A stretch of DNA of 52,696 nucleotides from JBBSEX01 sp038239345 (GTDB lineage Bacteria; Acidobacteriota; Terriglobia; Bryobacterales; Bryobacteraceae): contig JBBSEX010000027.1 in NCBI GenBank assembly GCA_038239345.1, forward strand, positions 1-52,696, written 5' to 3'. Under the pieces are notes generated by a model, which did no database searches, was not told the DNA's origin, and saw only the letters and a program-made list of their open reading frames with translations. Of the stretch, positions 14,956 to 22,563 are shown piece after piece. The translations under genes and the position numbers were made by a program. The stretch's first letter is position 1. Each line of letters begins with the position of its first letter.

Positions 14956-15694
14956 AGGGAAGCCCATTCCTGGAGCGGAAGATCGCCAGAGCAAGATAGC
15001 TGGATTCGATCAAGCCGTCTTCTCACGCAGCAGCGTGATCTGCATCGGAGCGGGCGGGCTCATCTCCCACATTGCTCCGACCATTGTTCGTAAGGGCATC
15101 GGAACCATTGCTTTCTTTGACAATGACACCGTCGAAGTAAGCAATCTCAACCGCCAAATGTTCTACGAAAAAGACCTTGGTGAGAACAAGGCAATCGCGC
15201 TGGCCAGGAATCTGGAAGGGGAGTGCATCGTGGATACCAGGATCTTTGGGTACTCGTATCGACTGGAGGAAGCACTGGCCTCTGGGTTCGATCTGTCGTG
15301 TGATGTCGCGATCTGCGGCGTTGATAATAATCCAGCACGGGTCGCAGCGAGCCATCACTTCCGAGATCTCAGCGTGCCGGTCATCTTCACAGCCGTGAGC
15401 CGGGATGGTGACCACGGGTACGTGTTCGTCCAAGATCGCGGAGGACCGTGCGTTGGTTGCCTGTTCCCGGACATGGCTGATGACGATCGCTATCCGTGTC
15501 CTGGGACTCCGGCCATCGCTGACATCCTGCAAGCCGTCGGAGCTTTTGCGGTGTATGCCGTCGACACGCTTCTAATGACCAGACCGCGGGCCTGGAACTA
15601 TCGGCGAACGAGCTTAGCTGACGCGTTAACGGATGGCCCCGCAAATGTTCCAGTGCGCCAGGGCTGCAAGCTGTGCGGTTCCGGCCATAGCTGA
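14906..15694 (+). CDS. E1/ThiF/MoeB-like adenylating enzyme
   Basis: About 262 residues. The Rossmann ATP site reads VICIGAGGLISHIAPTIVRK; DNDTVEVSNLNRQMFY carries the Asp and Arg that bind ATP-Mg; the NKAIALARNL helix follows. Four zinc cysteines lie in CVGC and CKLC. A further cysteine in RYPCPGTPAIADI sits where ThiF/MoeB proteins have their conserved cysteine. E1-like enzymes adenylate the C-terminal glycine of a beta-grasp protein and may pass it on as a thioester. ATG 14906 has GGAG 9 bases upstream; 14885 and 14891 are alternatives. It overlaps the JAB gene by 50 bases, so the two proteins are made together. Confidence 0.88.
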   Translation: MHPEFTVSSTRISLHLRGKPIPGAEDRQSKIAGFDQAVFSRSSVICIGAGGLISHIAPTIVRKGIGTIAFFDNDTVEVSNLNRQMFYEKDLGENKAIALARNLEGECIVDTRIFGYSYRLEEALASGFDLSCDVAICGVDNNPARVAASHHFRDLSVPVIFTAVSRDGDHGYVFVQDRGGPCVGCLFPDMADDDRYPCPGTPAIADILQAVGAFAVYAVDTLLMTRPRAWNYRRTSLADALTDGPANVPVRQGCKLCGSGHS

Positions 15695-15747
15695 GCCGTA
15701 AAGACCATGAATCAAAGTTTCAAAAAACAAATACAAGGAGAAATGGA

Positions 15748-15897
15748 ATGGCAAAGTGGAGAAGAAACGAATCTTTAGGCAAAGCTCTTGGCCGGGAGGG
15801 CAAGAGTATTGCCAAGGGCGTAGCCAAGGGACTCTTATCAATCGCGACACTCGGGCTATATCGCCCCAGCCGGAGGTGGAAAAAGAGGAGGAGATAA
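15748..15897 (+). CDS. 49-residue basic peptide in the Ubl operon
   Basis: A short gene with AAGGAG (15735-15740) seven bases before ATG 15748. The peptide begins MAKWRRNESLGKALGREG, has a mid-segment SIAKGVAKGLLSIATLGLY and ends in a basic tail (RRWKKRRR). The charge is strongly positive, and the middle could form an amphipathic or membrane-touching helix. The stop lies 2 bases before the ParB-MT-A70 start. It may bind DNA or membrane, or act as a substrate of the modifier system, but no family is known to me. Conservation across related islands would settle whether it is real. Confidence 0.6.
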   Translation: MAKWRRNESLGKALGREGKSIAKGVAKGLLSIATLGLYRPSRRWKKRRR

Positions 15898-15899
15898 CC

Positions 15900-17039
15900 A
15901 TGTCGACTCGATCCTTGCCGAGTGGGCTTCTCGCATCAGATTCGCGCTCGGTGGCCATGAAAATCGCCGAGATCAACGTTGGACTTCGGTTTCGAAAGGA
16001 TCTGGGGGATCTCCGAACACTGGCCGCAAGCATCGGGGATGTTGGTCTGCTGCACCCGATTGTGGTGACTCCTGAAGGGCGACTTATCGCGGGGCAGCGT
16101 CGCCTGGAAGCTTGCCGATTCCTGGGGTGGGCCGATGTTCCGGTGACTGTCGTTGATCTGTACCAGGCGGCGCGGGGAGAAGCGCACGAGAATTTCGTGC
16201 GTAAGGATCTGCTGCCGAGCGAAATCGTGGCGCTCAAGCGGGCCATCGAGCCCATTGAGCGCCGGGAAGCGCGAGACCGGCAGGGCAGCCGAACAGACAT
16301 CGGCCATTCACAGGCCTTAGGGGGGTGGCAGGGGGATACTCGCGATAATATCGCCCGGTACCTGCGAGTTGGACGAACCACCATTGAACGGGCGGAGGCT
16401 GTCGTGCAAGCCGCGGAAGAAGACCCGGATGAATACGGACGCCTAGCCGATCAGATGGACCGTAGCGGCAAAGTTGCGGGCGCGTACCGCAGGCTCACCG
16501 TCCTTAAACAGGCGAAGGCGTTGGAAGCCCAGCCCCCATCGCTACCTACTGGCCCGTTTCAAGTGATTGTGGCAGATCCGCCCTGGCGTTACGGCAGCGG
16601 GAACGATCTGCCGTACCCCACCATGGCCCTTGAAGAAATAAAAGCCTTGCCCGTTCTCGATATTGCTGATCGGGATGCAATTCTGTGGCTGTGGACCACC
16701 AACGCCCATCTCCGCGTCGCCTTCGAGGTGGTCGAGTGCTGGGGATTTCAATACAAAACACTTCTCACCTGGGTCAAGCATCGAATGGGAACCGGGGAGT
16801 GGTTGCGAGGCCAGACCGAGCATTGTCTGCTGGCGACGCGTGGCAAGCCGGTATTCCTGCATGGGAATCACACGACGGTGCTCGATGGTGCGCGCCGCGA
16901 GCATTCCAGAAAGCCGGAGGAATTCTATTGTTTGGTAGAGGCGACCTGTCCCGGCGATAAGGTCGACTTGTTTGCCAGGCAGCTGCGGGGGCACTGGCAA
17001 TCGTACGGGAGCGAAGTTAACACCTTCAGAAGCGATTGA
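15900..17039 (+). CDS. ParB-like/MT-A70 adenine methyltransferase fusion
   Basis: A 379-residue two-domain protein. Residues 20-90 form a ParB-type domain with GQRRLEA at 65-71 (the GxRRxxA nucleotide-binding box). Residues 100-200 contain a KorB/HTH-like linker (RDNIARYLRVGRTTIERAEA). Residues 218-375 form an MT-A70 methyltransferase with the catalytic DPPW at 226-229 and PVFLHGNH / HSRKPEEFYCLVE as the AdoMet-side end. It should place N6-methyladenine in DNA (the family also contains RNA methylases). GAGGAGGAGATAACC before ATG 15900 is a strong ribosome site and excludes the longer frame from 15756. It closes the ubiquitin-like operon, the position that a separate ParB gene holds in PRTRC cassettes. 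Confidence 0.9.
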   Translation: MSTRSLPSGLLASDSRSVAMKIAEINVGLRFRKDLGDLRTLAASIGDVGLLHPIVVTPEGRLIAGQRRLEACRFLGWADVPVTVVDLYQAARGEAHENFVRKDLLPSEIVALKRAIEPIERREARDRQGSRTDIGHSQALGGWQGDTRDNIARYLRVGRTTIERAEAVVQAAEEDPDEYGRLADQMDRSGKVAGAYRRLTVLKQAKALEAQPPSLPTGPFQVIVADPPWRYGSGNDLPYPTMALEEIKALPVLDIADRDAILWLWTTNAHLRVAFEVVECWGFQYKTLLTWVKHRMGTGEWLRGQTEHCLLATRGKPVFLHGNHTTVLDGARREHSRKPEEFYCLVEATCPGDKVDLFARQLRGHWQSYGSEVNTFRSD

Positions 17040-17140
17040 TGACCGCCGGACTCGAACAATCAGTCGTTTCCCGCCCCGGATCTTCCCCTGCATTCCGTTT
17101 CTCAACGTTGATCAATGAAATTGAGTAAACACGTCGGCGA

Positions 17141-17162
17141 CTTGGGCGCCTAGCTGCCCAAG
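17141..17162 (+). terminator. Hairpin after the Ubl operon
   Basis: CTTGGGC (17141-17147) pairs perfectly with GCCCAAG (17156-17162) around an 8-base loop. No T-run follows, so it is at best a weak terminator. It could also be an integrase accessory site, since it lies 25 bases from the tRNA-like att fragment. Confidence 0.4.
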
Positions 17163-17187
17163 CACCTAAGACCAACAATCGGAGTGC

Positions 17188-17242
17188 CTGTTAACCGAAG
17201 GGTTGTAGGTTCGAAACTGTTCGAAACCTATTTGCGGAGCCA
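17188..17242 (+). other. tRNA-Asn 3' fragment: probable att site
   Basis: CTGTTAA at 17188-17194 equals a tRNA-Asn (GUU) anticodon loop. It is followed by CCGAA, variable-region-like GGGTTGTAGG, T-arm GGTTCGAA and a 3' end TTGCGGAGCCA with CCA at 17240-17242. The 5' half of the tRNA is missing: the bases before the loop do not pair with CCGAA. Tyrosine integrases often use exactly this anticodon-loop-to-3'-end segment as att core. A 10-bp tandem copy (GTTCGAAACT, GTTCGAAACC at 17209-17228) enlarges the T-loop, so it cannot be a working tRNA. It is read as the distal att site of the element carrying the integrase at 11918-13012. Confidence 0.6.
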
Positions 17243-17587
17243 GATATTCCCGGGACGCTCCCGAGTCGCTTCGGTTGACTAACCGACGGCGCAAATGCGC
17301 GGAAATAGCCAATACTGCGGGCCGAAGGCTCTCTCTAACCGGGCGATGTTGCGTGCGGCTTGTTTGGCTAGGCCAGTCGGCAGCCTTTCTATGCTGGGCT
17401 CTCAGGCTCTCTGGTACGTCGTGCACTTCTGGTTAACAGCGCAGGAAGCGCGGGCGGCTTAGCGCCGACGCCTGTCCAGCACAGATTGTCGCCTAATGCC
17501 TGCTTGGCTATACTGCAAGCATATTGACCAACGCCTTTCTTGCCACAGTCCTCGCATTGCTTTTAGCTTCTGGTTCCTTGCAGGCGG
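17243..17587. other. Gap beyond the att fragment
   Basis: About 345 bases without a supported gene. The frames on both strands look random. It lies between the tRNA-like fragment and the DUF2924 remnant and is probably decayed flanking DNA. Confidence 0.4.
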
Positions 17588-17743
17588 GTGATCGTGAAGG
17601 TCCTGGTGAATGGTTTCGAATTCGATGGCCAGATCTACTGGTCTCTCAGTGCGATTGCCCGCGAGGCGACCGGAACGAAATGGAACGGTTTCCTCTTCTT
17701 CAACCTGACGTCCACGGAGGAAAAGCCCAATGGCCAGGAATAG
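17588..17743 (+). pseudogene. DUF2924 C-terminal remnant
   Basis: Fifty-one residues in one frame contain VNGFEFDGQIYWSLSAIARE followed by ATGTKWNGFLFF, the signature end of DUF2924 proteins, which travel with serine recombinases. The N-terminal two thirds are missing: an in-frame stop lies at 17564-17566 and no family sequence precedes it. The next recombinase fragment starts 13 bases before its stop, the normal DUF2924-recombinase order. Confidence 0.75.
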
Positions 17744-18056
17744 CATGGCACTAGCGCCGACCACGGCATCGAACACTACGGGAGGTGCCAAGGCCGTCCG
17801 GTGCGCGATCTACACGCGCAAGTCCACGGAGGAGGGACTCAACAGGAGTTCAACTCCCTTGATGCCCAACGGGAAGCATCGGAGGCGTTCATCGTCAGCC
17901 AGAAGCACGAGGGCCGGCAGGTGATCACCGACCATTTCGACGATGGTGGGTACACCGGCGGCAATATGGATCGCCCAGCACTGAAGCGGCTCCTCGCAGC
18001 GGTCGAGGCGCGGTCGGTAAACTGCATCGTGGTCTACAAGGTAGACCGCCTCAGCG
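17730..18056 (+). pseudogene. Serine recombinase N-terminal relic
   Basis: The first frame gives RCAIYTRKSTEEGL, with the catalytic serine of a resolvase domain. It then shifts near 17842 into the frame encoding QEFNSLDAQREASEAFIVSQ, YTGGNMDRPALKRLL and NCIVVYKVDRLS, after which similarity stops near 18056. So the gene is frameshifted and cut off inside the catalytic domain. The break falls directly against the upstream region of the first TonB receptor, marking an old insertion or deletion junction. It belongs with the DUF2924 remnant. Confidence 0.8.
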
Positions 18057-18059
18057 AGA

Positions 18060-18076
18060 TTTCATTGTGCGAAATT
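18060..18076 (+). promoter_or_regulatory. Shared 17-bp motif before receptor 1
   Basis: TTTCATTGTGCGAAATT at 18060-18076 matches TTTCTCTGTGCGAAATT at 32526-32542 in 15 of 17 bases. The core TTTC-n7-GAAA is a dyad. Both copies precede a TonB-receptor gene (83 and 204 bases before the starts), so a common operator is plausible. Confidence 0.4.
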
Positions 18077-18159
18077 CTCCTTACCCGCTTCATTTTTGGG
18101 TTGACTGAACGCCGCAAGGCGCGTAGTCTTCCGTCAAGAACTTTAAGGGAGCCTTGACC

Positions 18160-21135
18160 ATGTTGTCACTCAATATACTTAAGTGCATTTTGTTGGGACT
18201 ACTCGTCTCAACCATCGTTTTCGCTCAACTGGAAACCGCAACGATTATCGGTACCGTCACGGACGCTAGTGGTGCGGTACTACCGGGCGCTTCGGTCGTC
18301 GTCGAAAATCAGGAAACCGCAACGTCCGTCAAACTCACAACCGATAACAACGGCAACTACATTGCGCCGGTCCTCCGCATTGGTACCTATCGCGTCAGTG
18401 TTTCGGCCAGTGGATTCAAAACCTCCGTGAACGAGAATATACTGCTGCGCGTTTCGGATCGAGTCCGGGTGGATCTGAGTCTACAGCCCGGAGTTGTGAG
18501 CGAGAAGATTACGGTCTCCGCGGAGGCGCCTGTCGTCGATACCGAATCGACCACCCTAGGCGGAGTGGTCTCGACTCAACAAGTCGCTGAATTGCCCGTC
18601 AATGGCCGCAGTCTCACGCAGTACCTGGTTCTGGTGCCAGGCGTGATCTTTCTCGGTCCGCAGCGCAGCATGAACGGAGCAAGCCAAGGACGTCTGTTTG
18701 AGAGCGGGCTTAAGTATCTGGTGGATGGCGGAGATTCCGGCCAGGTTGACTCCGACCTCGGGGATGGCGGATATCAATCGGGGGCTCGCATTTCACGCGC
18801 CAGTGTCGATTCCATTGCCGAAGTTCGCGTAGTGGAATCCGCATACTCAGCCGAATATGGACAATCGGTCGGCGGAGTGATTAACTTCGTGACAAAGTCG
18901 GGCGGCAACGATCTGCATGGCAGCCTGTTCGAATACTTCCGCAATGACAAATTGGATGCCCGCAATTACTTCAATCCGGCACCTGGCTTCAAGCCTCCAT
19001 TCCGGCTGAATCAATTCGGCGGCAGTTTAAGCGGTCCAATCGTCAAAGATCGTTTATTCTATTTCGCGAATTTCGAGGCCGTTCGCCAGCGGCTCGGAGT
19101 GTTACAGAATGTTCTGGTGCCAACCGCAGCTTTCCGCGCCAGCGTTAACCCGACGCTGCGAACGGTAACAGATTTACTTCCGCTTCCCAACGGAGCCGCA
19201 TCGGCCGATCCGCGCTTGGCCTCGTTCACCCGTGGCGTGTCGAACAGCCTCACGGAGAACACCGGTTCAATCAAGGTTGATTACCTGCTCACACCCTCCG
19301 ACCGGATCGCCGTGCGGCATAATACCAACCGATCCGATACTCTGACCAACTTTGGTGTGGCGACGGGCAACTTCCGGACTGTGCCCGCTCTATTGTGGCT
19401 AACCAAGCTTTCGTACACCAAAACTATGACGCCGACTCTGTTGAACGAAGCCAGCTTTGCCGTCAACCGTTGGAACGCGACCGATCCTAGCTCTGACGAT
19501 CCCGCTACTCGAGCTATTGCGCGGGTACCTAGTCTGGGTAGTGGGTCCGCGGGCGTCGGCGGCACTCAATTCGATCTGCTTGTCAACAATACGGCCTTCA
19601 CGTTCCTGGACACACTCTCTTGGATCAAGGGTCGTCACCAGATGAAATTTGGTGTGCAGATCATCCGTAATCGAGAGAACAAGGCGTCTCTACGCCAAGT
19701 GACGGTTACCTTTAACACCTTGGATCAGTTTGCCGCCAACACGCCTTTCGCGATCTCCGCGGGCGGCAACCCCCGTGTGGGAATGCGAAATACCTACTAC
19801 AATTGGTTCGTCCAAGACGACATACAGGTGAATCGTAAGCTTACCGTGAATGCCGGGTTGCGGTATCAGTACGACACCGTGCCGCGTGAGTCTCACGATC
19901 GTATCGCGAATTTCGATCCTCTTACGGGCAAGCTCGATCCGATAGGTACCGACATCTTCAAAGCACCGAGGAATAATTACGGTCCACGGCTTGGCCTCGC
20001 CTACACCCCGTTCGACTCCAAGCAGACGGTGATTCGGATGGGGTACGGCATCTTTCATTCCAGTTTGATTGCCGCGCAGGCGCAGTCGTTGCCAGCCAAC
20101 ATCCCTGGCGTCAATCTGAACGCCGTGGTCGTTTCAGGTCAGGGTGTCCCGATTACTGCTTTCCCGACCACCGACATTTCACAATTTGCGGGTGTCACGG
20201 CTTATTGGAGTATGGACAAGAATTGGCACACCGCGGCCACTCAGAGTTGGAATCTGAATATCCAGCAGGGTCTAGGCAAATCCACAGTTCTCCAAGTCGG
20301 ATACATCGGCAATCACGCCACCCACCTCGTTCCCTACCGCAACATCAATGCATTCGACCCGCGGCTGGGGCGTCGTCCATTTGTCGGGCTATCGGACATC
20401 CAGCAGTTCTGGGGATGTTGCGACTCCAACTACAACGCGCTCCAGGTGAGCTTGAAGCGGAGGTTCAGCAGAGGACTCACCTTCAACGTGAATTATTCGT
20501 GGTCGCACAGTCTGGATCAAGGTGGACTGACGTTCGGTTCGCAGGCACAGGACTTCACCAATTATCAGAGCGAGTACGGGAACAGCGACTACGACGCCCG
20601 TCACAATCTGCAGTTGGACTACACCTATGAGATCCCGGGCATTCATGGAATTCCCAAGTTTATTGGTAGTGGATGGCAGGTTAACGGAATCACGGTCTTG
20701 CGCAGCGGCCTGCCGGTTACGGTGTTCTGCGGTTGCGACTCCAACGGCAATGGCATTGCGAACGAGCGAGCCAATATTGTGCCGGGAGTCAGCACGGCGC
20801 CCACGAGTAAGGATCTTCCGAAAGCTCAGTTTAATATCGCGGCATTCAGCATACCTGCGCCAGGCACGGTGGGCAACAGTGCCCGCAATATCCTGCGCGG
20901 GCCGGCGGCTATCAACACTGATTTCTCGCTCTTCAAGAACTTCCGCTTCCGCGAGACGAAAGTTGTGCAGTTCCGCGCCGAAGCTTTCAACCTATTTAAT
21001 ACTCCCGAGTTCAGCCAACCCGGCGCCACGCTAACATCGCCGGCCACTTTTGGCAGAAGTTTCAGCACGATCTCTACGATAGGCGGCTTCGCATCCAATC
21101 GCCAGATGCAACTCGCGCTTCGGCTGAATTTCTAG
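18160..21135 (+). CDS. Oar-like TonB-dependent receptor 1
   Basis: A 991-residue outer-membrane protein. It has a signal peptide (1-22), a carboxypeptidase-regulatory beta domain at about 28-100 (GTVTDASGAVLPGASVVVEN), a plug region with the STQQVAELPVNGRSL segment near 140, and a long beta-barrel ending in LALRLNF with the terminal aromatic needed for barrel insertion. AAGGGAG at 18145-18151 selects ATG 18160 over TTG 18154. Oar-type receptors import large or scarce substrates with TonB energy; Acidobacteriota carry many. It is a close paralogue of receptor 2 (32747-35710), with matching stretches throughout. A Cu-monooxygenase gene lies convergently 7 bases after its stop. Confidence 0.93.
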   Translation: MLSLNILKCILLGLLVSTIVFAQLETATIIGTVTDASGAVLPGASVVVENQETATSVKLTTDNNGNYIAPVLRIGTYRVSVSASGFKTSVNENILLRVSDRVRVDLSLQPGVVSEKITVSAEAPVVDTESTTLGGVVSTQQVAELPVNGRSLTQYLVLVPGVIFLGPQRSMNGASQGRLFESGLKYLVDGGDSGQVDSDLGDGGYQSGARISRASVDSIAEVRVVESAYSAEYGQSVGGVINFVTKSGGNDLHGSLFEYFRNDKLDARNYFNPAPGFKPPFRLNQFGGSLSGPIVKDRLFYFANFEAVRQRLGVLQNVLVPTAAFRASVNPTLRTVTDLLPLPNGAASADPRLASFTRGVSNSLTENTGSIKVDYLLTPSDRIAVRHNTNRSDTLTNFGVATGNFRTVPALLWLTKLSYTKTMTPTLLNEASFAVNRWNATDPSSDDPATRAIARVPSLGSGSAGVGGTQFDLLVNNTAFTFLDTLSWIKGRHQMKFGVQIIRNRENKASLRQVTVTFNTLDQFAANTPFAISAGGNPRVGMRNTYYNWFVQDDIQVNRKLTVNAGLRYQYDTVPRESHDRIANFDPLTGKLDPIGTDIFKAPRNNYGPRLGLAYTPFDSKQTVIRMGYGIFHSSLIAAQAQSLPANIPGVNLNAVVVSGQGVPITAFPTTDISQFAGVTAYWSMDKNWHTAATQSWNLNIQQGLGKSTVLQVGYIGNHATHLVPYRNINAFDPRLGRRPFVGLSDIQQFWGCCDSNYNALQVSLKRRFSRGLTFNVNYSWSHSLDQGGLTFGSQAQDFTNYQSEYGNSDYDARHNLQLDYTYEIPGIHGIPKFIGSGWQVNGITVLRSGLPVTVFCGCDSNGNGIANERANIVPGVSTAPTSKDLPKAQFNIAAFSIPAPGTVGNSARNILRGPAAINTDFSLFKNFRFRETKVVQFRAEAFNLFNTPEFSQPGATLTSPATFGRSFSTISTIGGFASNRQMQLALRLNF

Positions 21136-21142
21136 ACGAGTT

Positions 21143-22498
21143 TCAACGCACAGTCGCGGTTGTTTGGGTATAGAGCCCCGGTTTGGCCGGGACAGGCTCG
21201 AACAACTCCGGTATCGGACCGTTAGGATCCAGCGCCACGTCCATTAAGCCGCCCAGCATCTCGTTCCAAGTCTGCTCACCATAGGTGACCAGCGCGTTAG
21301 GGTCAGGATTGAACGGGTTATTCGGCGAGTTGTCGAAATGGCCAAACACCTCGATGATCGTGCCCTTGGGCATGACCTTGGCGGTCTCCAGATAATAATT
21401 CATCTGCCAATTGAAATCCCAGTGCGGCACTCGCAGGAGCACCTCGGATTCGCCGGTCGGATAAATTGCCCGGAACTCAAAATCCTTGCCGCGGAAGTGC
21501 ATATGCGGACGCAGACTCACAATCTTTATGTCGCGGGTTAAGCGTGCTCGCGCTTCAATCGGATAGTTATCCACTCGCGGAGGAATAGTGAAGGCAAACT
21601 TTTGCACATTCACTGTGTGCAGGCGTTCGATGGGTGGGTTCTTGGCAAACACCAGTCCGAGCCGCGACTGATCGGTCCCTGGCTTCCCACTACTCGTATA
21701 GTGCAACTGAAAAAGGATTAGCGAGCCAGCCTTGATCAGCTTGGCTTGACCAGGCATGGTCATGAGCGGCACCGATCCGGGAGTGTAGCCCTGAATGTAT
21801 TCGCCACCAAGTCCGGAGTCGAACTCGTTGATGGAAGGGCCACCAGCGAGGGTCGCATTCACCTTCGCAATCTTCTTTTGATCGATCGAATCGGCGTCCA
21901 GAAATTCACCAACCTTGCTTTTTGTAAAACCCGAGCCGGGCATGATTGAGATCGCCTGGACATGGTGCAAAACAGTTCGGTTACCGGGACGGATTTCCGC
22001 TGCCTCGACCCACTTATCTTCCGTGAAACCCGTCGCCACGGTTATGTATTGATACGGAATTTTTCCTTCAGCGGGAACCGAAAATGCTTTCGGCATCTCG
22101 ATAACTACGTCCGGCTTTCCGATTGCCCAGCCATCCACGAATTCGAGCGGCTTGGGCGCATCCTTGACGTCGCCTTCAATCGCTCCACCATCCGCCCAGG
22201 CCACTAACGTGTCGAGCTCGGCTTTCGAGAGCAGACGATCATTCGAGAATTTCCCAAAATGGGGATCCGCGAACCATGGCGGCATTTTCTTTTGGATGAC
22301 TGCCGCGCGGATCGACTTTGCCCATGGTCTCGCCTCCCGGTAACTGAGTAGAGACATGGGAGCGACCTCTCCTGGACGATGACAGCCTTGGCAGCGACTC
22401 TGCAGGATGGGCTCGACGTCCCGGTGAAAAGTGACTGGGGCAGCGGTCAGACTAGAAGCGGCCAGGCACACCGGTACAAGCAGAAGTCGGTTCCTCAT
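21143..22498 (-). CDS. Cytochrome c-copper monooxygenase fusion A
   Basis: A 451-residue secreted protein: signal peptide (1-20), then cytochrome c with CQGCH (C36, C39, H40) and a probable axial Met in KKMPPW (M72), then a PHM/DBM-like ascorbate-dependent monooxygenase pair of domains. The copper ligands can be mapped: VLHHV (H178, H179) and QLHYT (H266) for the CuH site; RPHMHFRGK (H332, H334) and WNEMLGG (M414) for the CuM site. Known PHM enzymes hydroxylate a carbon next to an amide or alcohol using ascorbate; here the fused heme may feed electrons. The substrate is unknown. It is the first of five copies of this module in the region. Confidence 0.88.
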   Translation of the reverse strand: MRNRLLLVPVCLAASSLTAAPVTFHRDVEPILQSRCQGCHRPGEVAPMSLLSYREARPWAKSIRAAVIQKKMPPWFADPHFGKFSNDRLLSKAELDTLVAWADGGAIEGDVKDAPKPLEFVDGWAIGKPDVVIEMPKAFSVPAEGKIPYQYITVATGFTEDKWVEAAEIRPGNRTVLHHVQAISIMPGSGFTKSKVGEFLDADSIDQKKIAKVNATLAGGPSINEFDSGLGGEYIQGYTPGSVPLMTMPGQAKLIKAGSLILFQLHYTSSGKPGTDQSRLGLVFAKNPPIERLHTVNVQKFAFTIPPRVDNYPIEARARLTRDIKIVSLRPHMHFRGKDFEFRAIYPTGESEVLLRVPHWDFNWQMNYYLETAKVMPKGTIIEVFGHFDNSPNNPFNPDPNALVTYGEQTWNEMLGGLMDVALDPNGPIPELFEPVPAKPGLYTQTTATVR

Positions 22499-22563
22499 AC
22501 TCTAATCGTAAAGGTACCGATTCGGGTAAGCAATCTCGATAGCCGCTACCATTCGAAGGTTCG

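Noticed and set aside
13629..15694. Standard BilABCD antiphage operon
   Set aside because: The modifier is a single short beta-grasp domain and the operon continues into a ParB-MT-A70 gene; content overlaps with Bil, but the layout differs.
17188..17242. Functional tRNA-Asn gene
   Set aside because: The 5' half is missing and the T-loop carries a 10-bp duplication, so it is read as an attachment-site fragment only.
5741..17250. Prophage
   Set aside because: Integrase, XRE regulator and methylases are present, but there is no capsid, portal, terminase, tail or lysis gene; the transfer ATPase and replication-relaxation genes point to a mobilisable island.
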